A stretch of 64,000 nucleotides of DNA from Aliagarivorans taiwanensis DSM 22990. GTDB lineage: Bacteria > Pseudomonadota > Gammaproteobacteria > Enterobacterales > Celerinatantimonadaceae. Position numbers and translations under genes: made by a program. Positions 63,121 to 64,000 of the stretch are shown piece by piece (position 1 is the stretch's first letter; each line of letters starts with the position of its first letter). The stretch lies in the NCBI RefSeq assembly GCF_000429505.1, contig NZ_AUBZ01000008.1:62001-126000 (forward strand), read 5' to 3'. Below the pieces are notes generated by a model. It saw only the letters and a program-made list of their open reading frames with translations, did no database searches and was not told where the DNA came from.

Positions 63121-63153
63121 AAAATAAAGAGAGCGTCACAAGACGCTCTCTTT
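63121..63153 (-). terminator. Terminator/attenuator between lamB and malM
   Basis: AAAGAGAGCGTC (63126-63137) and GACGCTCTCTTT (63142-63153) form a perfect 12-bp stem with loop ACAA. On the minus strand it is followed by ATTTTT. It lies 36 nt after the lamB stop and before malM, so it probably ends most lamB transcripts and lowers malM expression. Confidence 0.88.
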
Positions 63154-63188
63154 GTTGCTCACGGATAGTGATTACTTAGTAGGGAGAA

Positions 63189-64000
63189 CTACCACCACAC
63201 GTCGGTTTGCACACCAAATACGACATCACTATCTTGGTTGTCACCGTTGTAGTAAGCCGCCATGACGCGGATCTCTGGGGCGGGACCGGTGCCAGTGGCC
63301 ATCGACCATGTAGGGGCAATGGCCAGCTTGTAAACCATGGCGTCATCACTATCGCGATCAGAGATAGCCGCCTCAGTGGCAATTGCAAAGTTATCTACGG
63401 CGGGTAAGGTAAACACAGGACGAACACCCAACGAGTAAGCCCAAGCATCATCATCACCATCGTCTACCCACTCAAACTGAGCCCAAGGCAATACCACCAG
63501 GCTATCGCTGAACCAACCACCCCAAGCAGAAGCTCGCACCGCAGCGGCATCCTTGTCAATTTGACGCATACCGGTTTGACCACCCGCGTTATGCAGGCCC
63601 GCATAGGCATTATAGTTAGTGAATGATTTGCCCAGGCCATGATCACCACTCAGACCGAAACCCGCTTGAACCAAGATGTTAGAAAAGCCGTTACCTAAGC
63701 CAAAGAACCCTTCGGGGGTATAGCCGATACCAAACTCAAAGCCGGTGTTAGTATGGTTGTCTTCAAAGTTGTCATTGTCAGCGATGTACTTTAATGCCGC
63801 GTCGATGCGAAGCTTTCCATACTGCGCACGGGTGTGCACCATGTGCATCGGATCCAAGCTGCGTAGATCTGGCGCATACTCACCCCATTCACCTGTTTCT
63901 GGGTCATGCCAGATGCCTTGACGCTGTGATTGAGTACTAGAAAGATAAGCAAAATCCCATTGGCCACCGCCGAGTTCAAGGCGTTGCACACCCAGACCCG
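63189..64000 (-). CDS. lamB: Maltoporin LamB, C-terminal part (partial)
   Basis: About 270 residues of the C-terminal barrel are visible; the gene runs off the right edge, so the start is outside the window. Features fit LamB: RLELGGGQWDFAYLSSTQSQ, NAGGQTGMRQIDKDAAAVRA, VLPWAQFEWVDDGDDDAWAY and the aromatic C-terminal strand ending VFGVQTDVWW, as needed for BamA-assisted outer-membrane insertion. LamB lets maltose and maltodextrins through the outer membrane. malM follows on the same strand. Confidence 0.9.
   Translation of the reverse strand, partial: GLGVQRLELGGGQWDFAYLSSTQSQRQGIWHDPETGEWGEYAPDLRSLDPMHMVHTRAQYGKLRIDAALKYIADNDNFEDNHTNTGFEFGIGYTPEGFFGLGNGFSNILVQAGFGLSGDHGLGKSFTNYNAYAGLHNAGGQTGMRQIDKDAAAVRASAWGGWFSDSLVVLPWAQFEWVDDGDDDAWAYSLGVRPVFTLPAVDNFAIATEAAISDRDSDDAMVYKLAIAPTWSMATGTGPAPEIRVMAAYYNGDNQDSDVVFGVQTDVWW

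Noticed and set aside
1-64000. tRNA, rRNA, CRISPR arrays, prophage or intact insertion sequences
   Set aside because: I looked for T-loop-like GTTCGA motifs, regularly spaced repeats, integrase/transposase motifs and terminal inverted repeats, and found none convincing.

Overview
The window looks like about 64 kb of chromosome from a gammaproteobacterium. Supporting markers are the ilvY-ilvC and argP-argO divergent pairs, gltS, radD, topB, rep, ubiK, arfB, tcdA, trxC, putP/putA and a lamB-malM locus. Two PEP-CTERM-type surface proteins and a TraF-like barrel protein suggest an aquatic or marine lineage, for example in or near Alteromonadales or Aeromonadales. That placement is inference. By eye the base composition is moderately GC-rich, and a few genes (the PD-(D/E)XK protein near 34 kb and the large lipoprotein near 54 kb) are visibly more AT-rich. 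I saw no rRNA, tRNA, CRISPR array, intact insertion sequence or prophage.

Layout. 1-3.7 kb: the end of an unknown membrane protein, a LysR regulator divergent from a MATE exporter, and a TraF-like envelope protein. 3.8-6.1 kb: serC and serA of the phosphorylated serine pathway, with a terminator hairpin between them. 6.3-9.9 kb: a rhodanese divergent from an FtrA-type AraC regulator, then topB. 10-12.9 kb: a YeiH exporter with a divergent LysR regulator, then a PEP-CTERM protein whose signal-peptide start is interrupted by an in-frame TAA. 13-16.3 kb: GNAT, methyltransferase, lipase and a coupled pair of unknown membrane genes. 16.3-20.3 kb: glycerate kinase, argP-like and argO-like genes and two small membrane proteins. 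20.5-25.3 kb: PhoX-type phosphatase, radD and a second PEP-CTERM-like protein. 25.5-29.8 kb: a small gene under a candidate Fur-controlled promoter, a YbjQ protein, gltS, class II DAHP synthase and ubiK. 29.9-33.7 kb: an orphan solute-binding protein, ybaK, ilvY and ilvC.

33.8-36.6 kb: a PD-(D/E)XK protein, a zinc deacylase and trxC. 36.6-43.4 kb: a proline-use locus with putP, an orphan solute-binding protein, and putA followed directly by a separate gene that appears to encode the C-terminal domain found fused in long PutA proteins. 43.5-48.8 kb: an acyltransferase, a DUF4136 lipoprotein, tcdA, a chemoreceptor with a hairpin over its ribosome binding site, arfB and a DUF2750 gene. 48.9-53.1 kb: an RND pump and its adaptor. 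53.3-55.3 kb: a large AT-richer lipoprotein of unknown function. 55.5-59.7 kb: rep, a structured non-coding stretch, a kinase-fold protein and a third orphan solute-binding protein. 59.7-60.7 kb: about 1 kb without a convincing gene but with hairpins and a strong terminator, a candidate small RNA. 60.7-64 kb: a ROK regulator facing malM and lamB; lamB runs off the window end.

Most of this is core metabolism, transport and DNA maintenance. No multi-gene novel system stands out. The leads most worth checking are the split PutA, the interrupted PEP-CTERM gene, the chemoreceptor leader hairpin, the candidate small RNA near 60 kb and the Fur-type promoter at 25.55 kb. Start sites were revised wherever a ribosome binding site or family N-terminus argued for a different codon.
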